Below the pieces are notes generated by a model. It made no database searches and was not told the origin of the DNA. It was given only the letters and a program-made list of their open reading frames with translations. DNA of 64,000 nt from Aurifilum marmelostoma (Eukaryota; Ascomycota; Sordariomycetes; Diaporthales; Cryphonectriaceae): contig JAMXSV010000024.1 of assembly GCA_027559495.1 (NCBI GenBank), forward strand, positions 558,001 through 622,000. Direction: 5' to 3'. Of this stretch, positions 22,710-34,880 are shown piece after piece; within the stretch, counting starts at the first letter, position 1; every line of letters begins with the position of its first letter. Both the position numbers and the translations under genes were made by a program.

Positions 22710-24393
22710 ATGAATACCGACGCGCAGACCGTGGGCTCGACAGCCGCCGTAGGCTCAGCAACACAGCCATCTCACAATCTAGAAAAGGAGGCCACAGGAC
22801 ACATAGGTACAGAGCCTACCACCGCCGTCGCGACCGATGAGGAACCCTTCCTCGTCGAGTTCAGACAGCCCTTTGACAGCGAAAACCCCAAGGACTGGCC
22901 AGCCTGCCGCAAATGGGCAGTGACCTACTCGCTCTCCGCATCGGGCTTCAACCGCATCATGGTCTCGACCATCATGGCGCCGGCGCTCACCACGATCCAG
23001 AGGGACCTGAGCATGACGGCAGCCGAGTCATCCATGGCGCTGTCCGCTTACTTGCTGGCGACGGCGTTTGGCCCCATGATCATCGGCCCGCTGTCGGAGG
23101 TGTATGGACGCAAGAGTGTCCTGCATGCCTCCAACGTCTGGTTCATCCTCTGGAACATTGTGTGTGGGTTTGCTCATACGAAGGGGCTGCTGATTGGTGC
23201 TCGGTTTATGGCGGGGTTTGGAGCCAGCGCGATCTATGCGCTTGGCGGCGGCGTTTTGGGGGATATTTGGAGGCCAGAGGAGAGAGGAGGAGGGCTGAGA
23301 ATGTATTTGACCATTGCTGTCCTGGGCTCTGCTGTCGGTTAGTAGTTGTCGTCTTCTGAAAGCTGTCTGTTTGTCGCCTCGCTGACAGCGACTGGCAGGT
23401 CCTATCATGGGCGGTTACATGACGGGGAGGGCTAGTTGGAGATGGATGTTCTGGTGAGCGCGGTCCCTCTGAACCACTAGCAAGGCAAGCTTACAGCTCT
23501 GACCAAAACATCCAGGTCGACATCTATCTTCCAAGCCCTCGTGACAGCCGTGACATGGAATATGGTCCGTGAGACTTTCGCTCCCGTGATCCTGCAAAGG
23601 CGCGCCGAGAGGCTCCGTCAAGAAACGGGCAACACCAGCTACAGCACGGCGTACGAGCGCCTGGACGACAAGAAGCCGTTGGCCCAGGTGCTCAGACAAG
23701 CCCTCACGCGCCCGCTGCGGCTGCTGGCCTTCCACCCGAGCCTCCAGATGATCGGGGCGATGCAGGCCTTAAACTACGGGCTTCTCTACATTGTCCTGTC
23801 GCGCTTCGCCACGGTGTGGATCGAGCAGTACGGCGAGTCTGTCGAAACCAGCGGTCTGCACTACATCTCGTGTGCGCTGGGGGAGGCCGCCGGGTCTCAA
23901 TTGGGCGGTTCCCTCATAGACAAGCTCTTCCGGCGGATGGTGGAACGTGATTCCAGGGGCAGCAACGGCGAGCATCAGCGCGAGCACGTTCCTGAGTTCC
24001 GCCTGCCGTTGATGCTTCCAGGTGCCCTCCTGGCGCCCGCGGGTCTCCTCCTCTATGGCTGGACAGCACAGTATCACGTGCAGTGGGCCGCCGTGGACCT
24101 GGGTGCGTTCGTGTACATGCTTGGGGGTCAATTCTCGAGCCTCCCCATGCAGGCGTACATCATCGACGCGTGGCCTGAGCACACCGGCAGTGCACTGGCG
24201 GCGACGCAGCTCCTCAGGAGCATGACGGCCTTTGCATTTCCGCTGTTTGCGCCCAGTATGTACGCGGGCATAGGATACGGGTGGGGGAAACAGTGTGCTC
24301 TCGCTGGTGGGGGTGGTGCTTGGAGTGATGGGCCCGGTCTTGTTGTGCAAGTCAGGGAAGAGGATGAGGCTGAGGGCTGGGGCGAGTTACTGA
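22710..24393 (+). CDS. MFS multidrug/polyamine-type (DHA1) transporter with one frame break
   Basis: Exons 22710-23337, 23399-23453 and 23516-24393. Spliced, 519 residues with an N-terminal polar tail of about 70 residues and twelve expected membrane segments. Family marks include the entry motif FDSENPKDWP, GPLSEVYGRK (motif A between TM2 and TM3), GASAIYALGGGVLGDIW, and GPIMGGYMTGRASWRWMFW recreated exactly by splicing. This is the DHA1 drug:H+ antiporter type common in ascomycetes, likely at the plasma membrane. Near the end the frame breaks at GGGGG 24283-24287: removing one G continues GIGYGWG into NSVLSLVGVVLGVMGP, the expected last helix, with stop at 24391-24393. Taken literally, the frame instead ends at 24417-24419 with a polar tail. 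Substrate unknown; no biosynthetic cluster around it. Confidence 0.87.
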
Positions 24394-25908
24394 TCGTTTG
24401 GTGGTCCGTTGCATTGTAAGGAAGGAGTGGACGAGGAAGTGGCAACAGGTGGCACAAGCTGCCAGACGGCCTGGTGACAGCTGGCAGGGATGACCCAGCC
24501 ATCCGGGTCGGCTCGTCATAGCGGGGTTGGGGAGACCATGCCTTTTCATCCATAGTGCTGTGGTACTTGTACAAAGTATTTTGGCAGGTGCTACTATGGC
24601 AGCTTGCCCCTCCATCAACCCTGCGATCTCGGACAAAATTCTCCAGTCGTGTGTGATTGAGATGCAGAGCCAGAAATAAGACATGTTGGAATCCAGGCAG
24701 GGCTATAGATATCACTCGAGGGTGTGTGTACAATATAGAAATTGTCATAGCGTGCTACTGTGGCATTATCATAAACGTTGTAAAGTATGACAGAATTTTT
24801 ATGTACACTATCGCCGACTCGGTATCGCTTTAAAAATGTTCAAGACCCTTGATCTGGTCGATCGTCAAGTGAGGGGTAGGGTAGGGCACAGCAGCGTGCA
24901 GGCAGGATACTGACGTGCTCAGCCCAGGATTCCAACAAGGGAAGAACAATGTTTACTTCAATTGAACGAAGGAGGGAGGCATTCAGACATGACTGGAGGG
25001 CCGAGTAGTGCCAGTTTACAGGTCATGTACCTTGTGGTTGTACTAGATGCATAAGTCGACTGAGCATTGGAAGGAGGAGGAGGTCCGCATCCGACTTAGC
25101 ACCACCTCAGCGCAGACACGGTCGTCGCCGAGTCGGAGGAGGGACTAAACTCTTTCACCGGTCCTCTTTCTTTTTGCTCCATCGTCACACTCCAGGACCT
25201 CACTCTTACACTCCTGACCCCTCTTTCTTCTTGTCCTCCCCCCTCCTCCCCCCCTCTCAATCCTCCTCCTCATGGTGGAATAGAGGAGAAGAGAAGTCAT
25301 CCACAGAGGGGACGAGTTGAGTATTTGAACATAATACCTTCAAGATTGTCGCGGTAGGTTAAACTTTTTCTCCTGTACCTTTTTATGATTCATTTCCTTT
25401 TTTTCTCCCTTTATTTGCAAGCTTCCCTGCGAGTCGAATTCAACGGACCTCGGCGCCTTTCAAGAAGTCTCCGAACCAACGGCCCAATTTCTCATTCCTG
25501 CTGCACCTCAGAACAAAGTTCCTCAGGGTCTCCGCCGAATTGTCTCCTCAGGCAAGACTCATAACGGTCCCCAGTCCAGTGTTTTATCTTTCTTTCAACC
25601 ACTTAATTGTAGCTACCTATTTCGAGACAGCAAGCAAGGAGAGAGAGAGATAGAGAAAAGAAGGAGAAAAAAAAAGAGAAACCCTCGAGCAGTCATCTCT
25701 GACTGATCTTTTCGCTTTCTACAGAGCTTCTTTCCTGAGCGACCCTTCTCAATTAATACTCTCGACCATCTCCCTCCTTGTTTTCTTCCCTTCCGTCTAA
25801 GCTTGGAGAGCATCGATCTTCGCCTACACGAGAGGTATCCTCCCCTCCCACTCTTCCTTCGCACCGCCTCTTCCACCACCGCCACCACCACCCCGAGCGC
25901 CGCCCAAG
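24394..25908. other. Intergenic: MFS 3' region and MTHFR promoter/5' UTR
   Basis: No gene seen. It has the motif TGTACAAAGTATT at 24568-24580 and long pyrimidine tracts (about 25190-25280 and 25840-25900) of the kind that precede highly expressed fungal genes; a 5' UTR intron is possible. Confidence 0.6.
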
Positions 25909-27803
25909 ATGCACGTCAGAGAGATGATCGCGGAGGCCGAGAGGACGGGCCAGCCCTCTTTCTCCTTCGAGTATTTCCCTCCAAAGACTCTCACCGGCGT
26001 TCAGAACCTGTACGACCGCATCGAGCGTATGGACCACTTCGGCCCCAAGTTCATCGACATCACCTGGGGCGCTGGCGGCCGTGTCGCCGAGCTCACCTGC
26101 GAAATGGTTAGCCAGGCACAGGCCTACTTTGGTCTCGAGACCTGCATGCATCTCACCTGCACCGATATGGGCCTCGAGAGGGTGGACGAGGCCCTGCGCA
26201 AAGCTTACAAGGCCGGCTGCACCAACATCCTCGCCCTGAGGGGTGATCCGCCTAGAGACAAGGAGAAGTGGGAGGCTGCCGACGACGGCTTCACCTACGC
26301 CAAGGATCTGGTCCGCCACATCCGCAAGACATACCACGACCACTTCGACATCGGCGTTGCCGGCTACCCGGAGGGCTGCGATGACAACAAGGACGAGGAC
26401 CAGCTGCTGGACCACCTCAAGGAGAAGGTCGACGCCGGCGCCGGCTTCATCGTCACCCAGATGTTTTACGATGTCGACAATTTCCTGCGCTGGGTGGGCA
26501 AGGTCCGCGCGCGCGGCATCAACGTGCCCATCCTCCCCGGTATCATGCCCATCGCCACCTACGCCAGCTTCCTGCGGAGGGCCAACCACATGAACTGCAG
26601 GATTCCTGACGAGTTCATGGCCGCCCTCGAGCCCGTCAAGAACGACGATGTCGCAGTCCGGGATCTCGGCAAGACCCTCGTCGCCGACATGTGCCGCAAG
26701 ATCATCGCCGCCGGCATTCCCCACCTGCACTTCTACACCATGAACCTCGCGCAGGCCACGCGCATGGTCCTCGAGGAGCTGGACTGGATGCCCTCGGAGC
26801 GCAGCCCCATCCGGCAGTCCCTGCCCTGGAAGCAGTCCCTTGCCCTCGGCAGGCGGCAGGAGGACGTGCGCCCCATCTTCTGGCGCAACAGGAACAAGTC
26901 GTACATCTCGAGGACCATGGACTGGGACGAGTTCCCCAACGGCCGCTGGGGCGACTCACGCTCCCCTGCCTTTGGCGAGCTGGACGCCTACGGCATCGGC
27001 CTGACAGGCACCAACGAGCAGAACCGCAAGAAGTGGGGCGAGCCCAGGTCCATCAAGGACATCTCCAACGTCTTCCTTAGGTATCTGAACAAGGAGCTCG
27101 ACTCCCTGCCCTGGAGCGAGGCGCCCCTCACCGGCGAGGCTGGCGACATCATCGACGACCTCATTGCTCTCAACAGCAGGGGCCTGATCACCATCAACTC
27201 ACAGCCCGCCGTCAACGGTGTCAAGTCGAATCACCCCGTCCACGGCTGGGGCCCCAAGAAAGGCTTCGTCTACCAAAAGGCTTACGTGGAGCTGTTCGTC
27301 TCGCCAGACGTGTTCCCCGAGCTGATCTCGCGCGTCGAGGCGAACCCAGACCTGACTTACTACGCTACCACCAAGGCTGGCGACTTCAAGACCAACACGC
27401 CGTCAGAGGGCCCCAATGCTGTCACTTGGGGTGTCTTCCCGGGCAAGGAGATCGTTCAGCCCACCATTGTGGAGTCCATCAGCTTCCTCGCCTGGAAGGA
27501 CGAGGCCTTCCAGCTTGGCATGGACTGGGCTAGGTGCTTCGATGCCGGGAGTCCCAGCCGCATCCTGCTCGAGCGCATGATGAGGGAGTGGCGTCTAGTC
27601 AACATCGGTGAGTGCTCTTTTCCTACTCGGCGATTTATGTCATGTCGAGTCTTTGCTCTGAGACCCACCCCTTTTGCTAACATGCTTGACCAGTGAACAA
27701 CGACTTTCACCAGCCACGCACCATCTTTGAGATCACGAGCGACCTCAAGGTCAAGGACTTGGACGTCGAGGTCCAGCCGGATGGACCCGCCCCGGCGAAC
27801 TAA
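25909..27803 (+). CDS. met13: Methylenetetrahydrofolate reductase, Met13 type
   Basis: Exons 25909-27607 and 27694-27803, 602 residues, the usual length for fungal MTHFR. It reduces 5,10-methylene-THF to 5-methyl-THF with NADPH and FAD, supplying the methyl group for methionine synthesis in the cytosol. The catalytic barrel (about residues 1-300) shows PSFSFEYFPPKT, FIDITWGAGG, CMHLTCTDM, NILALRGDPPRD, IGVAGYPEGC, FIVTQMFYDVDNF and LPGIMPIATY. The second half (about 310-602) is the regulatory domain. The motifs resemble yeast Met13 more than Met12 (GVAGYPE and QMFYDVDNF in place of GVAAYPE and QLFYDVEKF). The intron near the 3' end joins a G to TG to make Val before NNDFHQPRTIFE. Start ATG follows a long pyrimidine-rich leader. 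Confidence 0.93.
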
Positions 27804-29039
27804 ACTCGCCCAGCTGCGCAGTCATGCGTTACAGCCCGGCGGAAGAAAAGAGGCTTCAACAGCGCCTCAGCGCCATATAACGGAATGATGACTGATACGA
27901 CCTGAATTTAACACGACGGAGCGGATACACAGTTTTCCCACTTAATTACTTTTTCGCCAACCGGCACACGTGTTGGCCTTGTCTCATGTAGTCCACAACG
28001 ACCAACAGGAAGACATGAGACATTCACACGAATGTCCCGAAACAATTACCCTTTCCTTAACGATATGGGTCGCATGGAGCTCAGAGGGCAGGCGTTTTAC
28101 TACACTGAGATTCAACATTTCTAATTTCAACATCTAGCATAACAGGGTGGGGGTGCGGGGCGCAAATCACAGGAAATGGCAAAGGGAGGAAAGAGAAGTC
28201 GCATCATTCTTTCTCCTCTCTTTGCTTTCTTTTAATTTTCAACAAAATTCTCATCCAGCAGAACATAAGTTCCCATCCCCTTGGACCCTCCCGTCAGACC
28301 TTGTCCTGCCTCGTCGAACGAGGACCTGGTCGTGGAGAGAGAGGAAGGAGGGGCAAAGAAGGATGCAAGAGCGGCATCATGTTTTCATCTCAACGATCGA
28401 TACCCAGGGACAATCAAAAGGGAGAAAAGGAGGCAAATTCTATCAAAAAGAAAACGAAAGAGCGAGGGAAAATAGGGGCATTTGGGGTTCAACACGCTCT
28501 TGTGGAGTTTGGGCGGAATGAGATTCTAAATGACCACTATGTCATACTAGACAGATGCATGGAGATCCAGCCTCGCTTCAACAGAGGCCGCACACCCTAT
28601 CGAAGAGAGTGGGACCATATCGGACAGTCAAGTACGCCCATGGCGTGAGGTGTCATAATAGCAGCAGGAGCAGAGAAGAAAGATTCTGGGTGAAGCTGGT
28701 TGGAAGGCTCGCCGAAGTCGACGACACGCTGGGAGGGGAAAACCCTTTGCGCAGTAATCGCTAAAGATAGAGGAAGGATATTGCCAAACCGTCACGCAAT
28801 TGATTAGTACCCGATGTTTGGATATTGAACCTATAGTACACAGTCTCGGATGTGATGCGCCTGTGCTGAACCATGGAGTCTTACAACTGGTTTACATACG
28901 AGTAGACAGGCCATGACGATGCTATAATACTGGACACTCAATGTCGATTAACCCCTGTTTGCTTTTGTCTTGGAAAATTATTGTCATTTCTTCTTTTTCT
29001 CTCTCCCTCTTGTCTTCCCAAACGCCGGCATGTAGAGTG

Positions 29040-29076
<37 letters not shown>

Positions 29077-29454
29077 AAGAAAATAACAATAATGCTGTGC
29101 TATGCTTCTTTGTATCAGATAGCCCCTCCGCATCGCGAGCAAAGAAAAGAAGCAAACCCATGACAAAGCGGACCCCCCCCGCAGATCATCCGCCTTAAGA
29201 CCAATAAAGCCCCCCACCTGTCATGCATGCCCAAACCCGGCAGGGGAAACGATCAAGTTCGTTGTTGGCTCTGTGTGTAGCCTCTCTTCCTGCTATATTC
29301 TCCTGCATTTGTAGGGAGTGACGCCATCGACACTCGGTCAAGAACCCAAGGAGCTCGAACAAAGTGTCCAATAAGAAGACCCCACCGCGAGATGCAAAAC
29401 CCGATACACGGCGTCGGCATGCAACGTCACGAACAACAAGATACGCTCGTCGTC
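27804..29454. other. Convergent intergenic region with a long poly(A) tract
   Basis: About 1.65 kb between the 3' ends of the MTHFR and RNA-binding protein genes. Purine-rich patches and a 34-bp A tract; no supportable gene. Confidence 0.6.
29040..29073 (+). repeat. Poly(A) tract, 34 bp
   Basis: Uninterrupted run of A, far longer than any other in the window. It is not flanked by an obvious target-site duplication or reverse-transcribed gene copy, so retroposition is not supported. Confidence 0.9.
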
Positions 29455-32240
29455 CTACTCGACATCCCACTCGTTCTCGCCCGCGACATCGTAGTCCATC
29501 TCTGCGCCTACAGCCTCCTGCTGGCCCTGGCCGCCGCCGTTCCCCTGCTGAGAGATGGCGCCAGAGGCCGTGGCGGTGGTGGCGTCACCCGCAGCCGGGT
29601 CGAGGCCGTCGTCAGCCGATGTAGTGGCGCCGTTGTTGTCAGCGGCAGAGGAGAAGTCGACCTTGTGGGTGGAGCTGCCGGGTAGGGGGCCGGCGGTGTG
29701 GGACACCCACGAGGCCTGGACGTCCTCGCCCTCCTCGGACACGCCGGGCACGGTCTTGCTATTGATGCTGTTGTAGAACTTCTCTGCAGCCTTGCGGTCG
29801 CTGAAGCTGATGTGCGTTTCTGCTGGGGTGACCTGGATTTCGGCTGCGAATTCACCTAGGCTCTGTGGGTAAAGATTGTCAGTACGTGAAATGCTGCTAG
29901 AGGGAAACGCAATCGATATGTAAGAGCGAGAAAGGCTTACGAAGAGGTGTTGTCTCAGCGCCTCGTCCTTTTCAGGCACTGAGAGATCTACACCGGCCAG
30001 CGCAACCTTCTTTGGACGGTTATCCAGCGAGAACGCCGCATAGGCCGCATGAATATTGCCGCCCCTGCCACCACGGCCGCCTCTGTATGAAGCCCGCGGC
30101 GTATAGCTCGCGCGGCCCCTGTAGTGACCGCCTCTGCCACGGGGGGCATAACCCGAATACGTAGGGACCGAATCATCGACATCCAGCTGCGCGTCAGGAT
30201 CCAGGCCGAACTCCTTGGCCTCCTCCTGCAACTTCGCCAATGTTGCTCGAAGAGCCTCCGTCTGCGTCGATGATTTAGCGCCCTCGGTGCCTTCGTCTTC
30301 GACGGTTGCTGAATCCGACGAGTTCTTCTGTGCGCCCCCTAGCTTGGCCAGGAGACGTTGCTTCTCTGCCAGCTGCTTCGCCTGCAACTCCTTCTGTTTC
30401 TTCTCGAGCTCTGCACGCCGCTTGTCGAGCTCCAGCTTCTGGCGCTGCTTCTCCTCGTGGATCTTTTGCGCCTCTTCCTGTTTCCGCGTGAACTCCTCCA
30501 TATCGAACTCTTCCTCTTCTTGACCGTCTGCTGATGCGCCGGGTGCTCCATTTGCTGTCGATTTGCCACCATTCTCCGTCCCATTCGCGCCAGCCTTCCC
30601 ATTGCCAGCGTGCTTCTCGTCCTTATACCAAAACACCTTGACAAAACGATTGCCAAAGATGGCCTTGGGCGATTTGTACGCCGCATTGGCCGAGCCCCAG
30701 TTGTCAAACTTGATAGTAGCGAGTCGCTTGTACGGCATCATGGTCACCTCCTCGATATTTCCGAACTGCGAGAAGAATTCGCGAACCTGAGTCTCGTCAA
30801 AGTTCTCCTCGGGTATGCTCTCGACCACTACTTTTGTCTTGGTCTTGTCGTGAACAGGCCCCACCACTGAGAATGGAGCGCGCGGCGGCATACTGTTGTT
30901 GCGCTGCTGCTGACCTCGGCGATTGTTATCTTTGCGGTGAGGATTGAAATTATTGTTGTTCTGCTGGTTTGACGGAAACTTGGGCAGCTGTGGAGGTGTC
31001 ACCATCATAGAGTTGTTCGAGTCGTGCTCTGTTCATTGCGTTAGACCTGGTTGTCCCAAAGAGAACAAAGGGAAGAAAAATTGTGAGATGTTGAAGTGCT
31101 GCGGCCAACTGTTGAAAGCTCCCAAGAGCAGATTCAAATTCACAGAACCCAAAGACACAGAGTGGAGCGTAGTGAACGGCGCAATCTGATCGTTGCCACG
31201 CTGGGGAGATTGGATATTTACCGACCTTCTTTAGGAAGCAGTATCTGTCCTGATAACTGCGGTGTGGGCAGATTATACGCCGAGTCGCTACTATTGCTGT
31301 GCTCATACAAGCAATTTTGTCCCCTGGCGCAGTAGCCCTTAGTGTCGTAGTCACGACACCGCCCTCTCCTTTTCTGCGGTCCTGACCTCTGCGCAGAAAA
31401 GCCTCCCTGCTGCTGCTGGCCGTAGTCCGTGAAGGGCGCCATCTGCATCTGAAGCTGCTGCTGGAGCTGCTGGAGCTGCCGCAGAGCCTCCATGGGATTG
31501 GTCGGATCGAAGCCAGGCATCGGGGCGCCGGGGGCTGTGGGCATGAAGGGCGACGGCGGCGCATTCTGTCCAGGTGCGCCTGGGTATCCGTACGGCAGCT
31601 GCTGTACCGGCCGGGGCCTGTCCGGGTCTATATAGCCTCTGCGCCCGCCTCGGCGCGGCTGTTTGATCGGGCGGCCGCCGCCCCCTTGAAACTGATCTCG
31701 TCCGTTGGGCGCATCGAAGTCGCCGCGGTCATGGAAGCCGCGCTTGCGAGGGCCATTGGCTGAGCCGCCTGAGGCCTGTGGCTTGCCGGGCGGCGCAACC
31801 CCGAGCGAGGGGTGAGGAGCAGCGACGGGGGCTGGTTGCGACTTGGGCGGAGGAGGTGCGCCGGGTATATAGGACTTGTACTTGATTGTCTCGATTAGGT
31901 CGTTTGCGAACAGTTTCGTGTCTATCACGGAACGTCTCAGCTCAAAATCCAAGTGCTCCAACAACCATGGCGCATCCTACCTTCCTTGAGAAAGGGGGTG
32001 ATTTCTTCCTCGAAGACTTCCTGGATGTTTGTACCGTCATTCGCATTGTTGAGAAGGGCAAGAACGTAATCGGCGAGAACGTCAGCATCGGCATCCGACC
32101 TACGACAAGAAACAAAGTCAGTGACGCATGCATGAAGGGGTGGGTTGTGGCAAGAAACTCAGAGGCGCAACACACGTATCCTCGAGGCGCTTCACAATCC
32201 AGTCCTTCAGCACTGACGAGTCCTCCACGGGAAACAACAT
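29455..32240 (-). CDS. RBM26/27-type RNA-binding protein (PWI-like, CCCH zinc finger, RRM)
   Basis: Exons 32240-32176, 32099-31981, 31921-31226, 31028-29941 and 29862-29455, total 791 residues. The first three exons rebuild a PWI-like N-terminal domain (SVLKDWIVKRLED, DVLADYVLALLNN, TPFLKED then TKLFANDLIETIKYKSY). After a Pro/Gly/Gln-rich linker comes a CCCH finger, CRDYDTKGYCARGQNCLYEH (C-x8-C-x5-C-x3-H, about residues 270-290). An RRM follows with VVVESIPEENFDE and RLATIKFDNWGSANAAY, then a coiled coil of Lys/Glu/Gln, an RG-rich patch, and a second RRM-like fold. This architecture matches human RBM26/27 and fission yeast Rmn1, which act with Mtl1/Red1-type complexes in nuclear RNA surveillance. 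The last intron (78 bp) keeps frame without a stop. The donor of the third intron (GTCGGT) is weak. Confidence 0.85.
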
Positions 32241-33018
32241 CCTTCCCACTGCTGGAAGTAAATGCTAGCATCAATGAAATTGGGATCAGAGATGAGAAGC
32301 AAAGAAGTCGGGGTCAAGGTCCTCGGTCGAGGGGAGCGACTGTGTAGAAGTGCAACTGTGCTCAAGCAAAGTATTTTGGCTTTCGAGGTTTTGGGATGGA
32401 TCAGTAGCAGATCACTCTGTCTGCCTCCACGGTGACAAAAAGATGGAACTCCAAGACGGGACCAGGACCAGGGTAGGCTAACAAGCTAGGGGCTTGCAGT
32501 CAAGTCGATGGCAGTGAGCACGCCGTGGTGGAGGTCCAGCCGAGGGTTAGGGCTGTAGGCGTCTTGCAGGCCTATTCAACCAGTGACAAGTTAAGGTATC
32601 AAGTAGTAGTTTTGCCCCTTCATGTCCTCTATACCACAACTCACTTACACAGGGCGTACGATCAGCTTCTTCAATTTCAATCTATACATATATATAACAC
32701 CATCACCTCGTGCAAATGGATGTCTACTTCGAAATTAGAGAAGGCAAACGGTGATGTAGCGGGGGGGGGGGGAGGAGGATAAAGATAAAAAAAATCCAGC
32801 CATTCGAGGTTTCTAACCGTTCATCACCAACAACACATCGTTCAACCAGGCCATGGGCTTCTTCATTCGGGGCCGCCGGGGCAGGATTGGTCGAGCCGGC
32901 GAGTATCAATATCATTAGCCTTTCTCCAAGGAAATGTACAATGCCGTCTAGTCTCCTAGCGAGCAGATAACGAGTCTTATGTGCACCTGCACTTTTCAAA
33001 CCACTCATACCTGCCTGC
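32241..33018. other. Intergenic: promoter of the RNA-binding protein gene, 3' side of the S/T-rich gene
   Basis: No gene seen. It contains a G12 tract at 32761-32772 and an AT-rich stretch near 32680-32700. Confidence 0.6.
32761..32772 (+). repeat. Poly(G) tract, 12 bp
   Basis: One of six C/G mononucleotide tracts of 12-13 bp in intergenic DNA of this window. Confidence 0.9.
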
Positions 33019-34123
33019 TCAATCAACCTGGGTTCTACCCGGCTGTTGCCCTACATATTGCACTCCTCGTCCTTGCTTGGAAAGTACATGAACATACTCT
33101 GGCTTGGGAGGAACCCCTGGAGCAGGCCTCCTCATCTTGATGATAGCCCATATCCTCAGTCCGCTGATCAGAGACACAACACATCCTATGCCGAGGCCAA
33201 GGCCAAGACCCAGCTTCTGGCTGGTAGTGCTCGTACGAGCACTTCCGAATGGGTTGCTCGCGCCAGGTGTGATGGACGGTAGAGGTACCTCAGTAGTCGC
33301 CTGGGTCGATGTGGCACTTCCTGAGACACTGGGATTGCTCCAAGAGGAGCTGGCGACATTACTAGATATGAGGTTGGATGACTCCCCAGGAGCCGCACCA
33401 GTGGTGGTCCCTGACGCAAATGTCGTTGCGCTCGTAATCTCGTCTGTTGTCAATGTAGTCTTGCCTGTCATACTCGTAGTCTCTTCTGTGCTAAGAGTAG
33501 TCTCTTCTGTGGTGAGAGTAGTCTCGAGTGCACTCGTACTCGCGCCCGTACTCGCGCCCGTTGTCTCTATGGCGACCGTCGTCACTGTTATGAACGAGAT
33601 TTCAACCATCGTAGTGCGCTCAGTAGTCGTCTGAGTGACGGTCGGAATGGAGCCACTTTCTGTGGCTGTCATATTCGTCGTGCTGGGCAGCGCCGATGGA
33701 GTCACGGCTGGAAAGTAAGACGATGCCACTTGCGACAGAGATGCCTCTGCGACCGCTTGCACGCCGGCGCAGAGCTCTGTCAGTGATGCCTAGGTGCTCA
33801 AACCAGTGATCAGTGCCCGCGTCTTTCTCCAGTTTTTTTTTCTTCTTTTTTCCTTCTTCTTTTTTCCCGCGCAGTTCTCCCCGTCATGCGGCTTCAGGAC
33901 TCACACCAGACGAGCTTCCGGCACATAATGCGACCAGCGCAATCATGTTCGCGGTATCGGCCACCTGGATGGCTGTGTTGGAAAGCCGGTTGGCTTCATT
34001 CGCCATCTCCCATGACAGTATGCTAAACATGCCAAAGAGAATTGCCGTAATCGCTGCGAGGACCTGGAGTACCCAGCTGAGAATTGTCTCAGGCAAGATG
34101 AGGTCTGTCGGGACGGTATTCAT
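33019..34123 (-). CDS. Ser/Thr-rich (mucin-like) membrane protein, unrecognised
   Basis: Exons 34123-33905 and 33789-33019; intron 115 bp with GTGAGT and CTAG; 329 residues. Residues about 12-37 form a hydrophobic segment (ILSWVLQVLAAITAILFGMF), a second weaker one lies at 58-70, then a Cys-containing stretch, then roughly 150 residues dominated by Ser and Thr with imperfect repeats of TTLTTEETT, suited to dense O-glycosylation. A clear membrane helix with a Gly-Leu face (about 267-290) is followed by a basic, Pro/Gly/Gln-rich cytoplasmic tail. The overall plan resembles fungal wall-stress sensors or mucin-like surface proteins, but no WSC or other defining domain is visible, and the N-terminal part does not look like a classical signal peptide. 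Start at 34123 is chosen as the first ATG before the hydrophobic segment; a longer upstream in-frame start exists. Confidence 0.65.
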
Positions 34124-34880
34124 GATTGCGTGCTTGTATTTCGTATCTTCCTGGATCGTGCGAGGCGGTTCCCATACGTGCAATTGGCTTTGGTACTAGG
34201 TTTGTATGAAGACATGACATCCCCGAGGACGCATGAAGGGCGAACAGGCTCTCGAGATTATGAATGTCTTGACATGGTCAGCTTTAGCTCAGCAGTATCA
34301 GCTCCTTCAAGCTTGCTCCTCCTCGTTGAAATGCCCCTCGGTGTGGCTGACCTTTGCAGCTGTAGCCGGATGTGGCCCCCTTGGCCCCCCCCCCCCCACC
34401 TTCGGGATCCTGAATTTTACTCGACCATATGCCTCATTTCAAAGTTATTGCAGTTCTGGCCCCAAGTGGCTGTAGTATCGCAGTGTCGCCATGTTTAGCA
34501 TGCCTGAGCAGTGGACGGATACGAAGAGCATCTAAGGAGGACGATCTTAGCCGAGGGACTAATATGTCTCAAGGCAAGTCAGGGAACATTCGATCAAGAC
34601 TGAGAGCAACGTCTATGGTGGCATTTTTGAACAAAAATCAAATTGAAAAACCCCAGCGTGACTACAAGTGTATAAGGTTGGACTTTCTTAGTGTATCCCG
34701 GGTGCTTGCTTCTCAACATCCGCTCGCTCTTCACATCCCCAGTTTCTCGTCATTTTGATATCGTAGGATGCTTTTCCGGCTTTTGAACAAGTGAGCAAAA
34801 CCCTTGCCGAAGAAAACACATTCTATGAAATGCGCCATGTCAGGCGGCGGGAGAGGTCTATGAGCATCGTTGAGAGGCGT
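34124..34880. other. Intergenic: promoter of the S/T-rich gene and eEF2 3' UTR
   Basis: No gene seen. Holds a C13 tract at 34385-34397. A tRNA A-box-like string near 34276 has no matching B box. Confidence 0.6.
34385..34397 (+). repeat. Poly(C) tract, 13 bp
   Basis: Uninterrupted C run in intergenic DNA, one of six of similar length in the window. Confidence 0.9.

Noticed and set aside
29040..29073. Poly(A) tract as the tail of a retroposed element
   Set aside because: No upstream reverse-transcriptase or processed gene copy and no visible target-site duplication.
34260..34350. A-box-like TTAGCTCAGCAGT as a possible tRNA
   Set aside because: No B box at the right distance and no cloverleaf.
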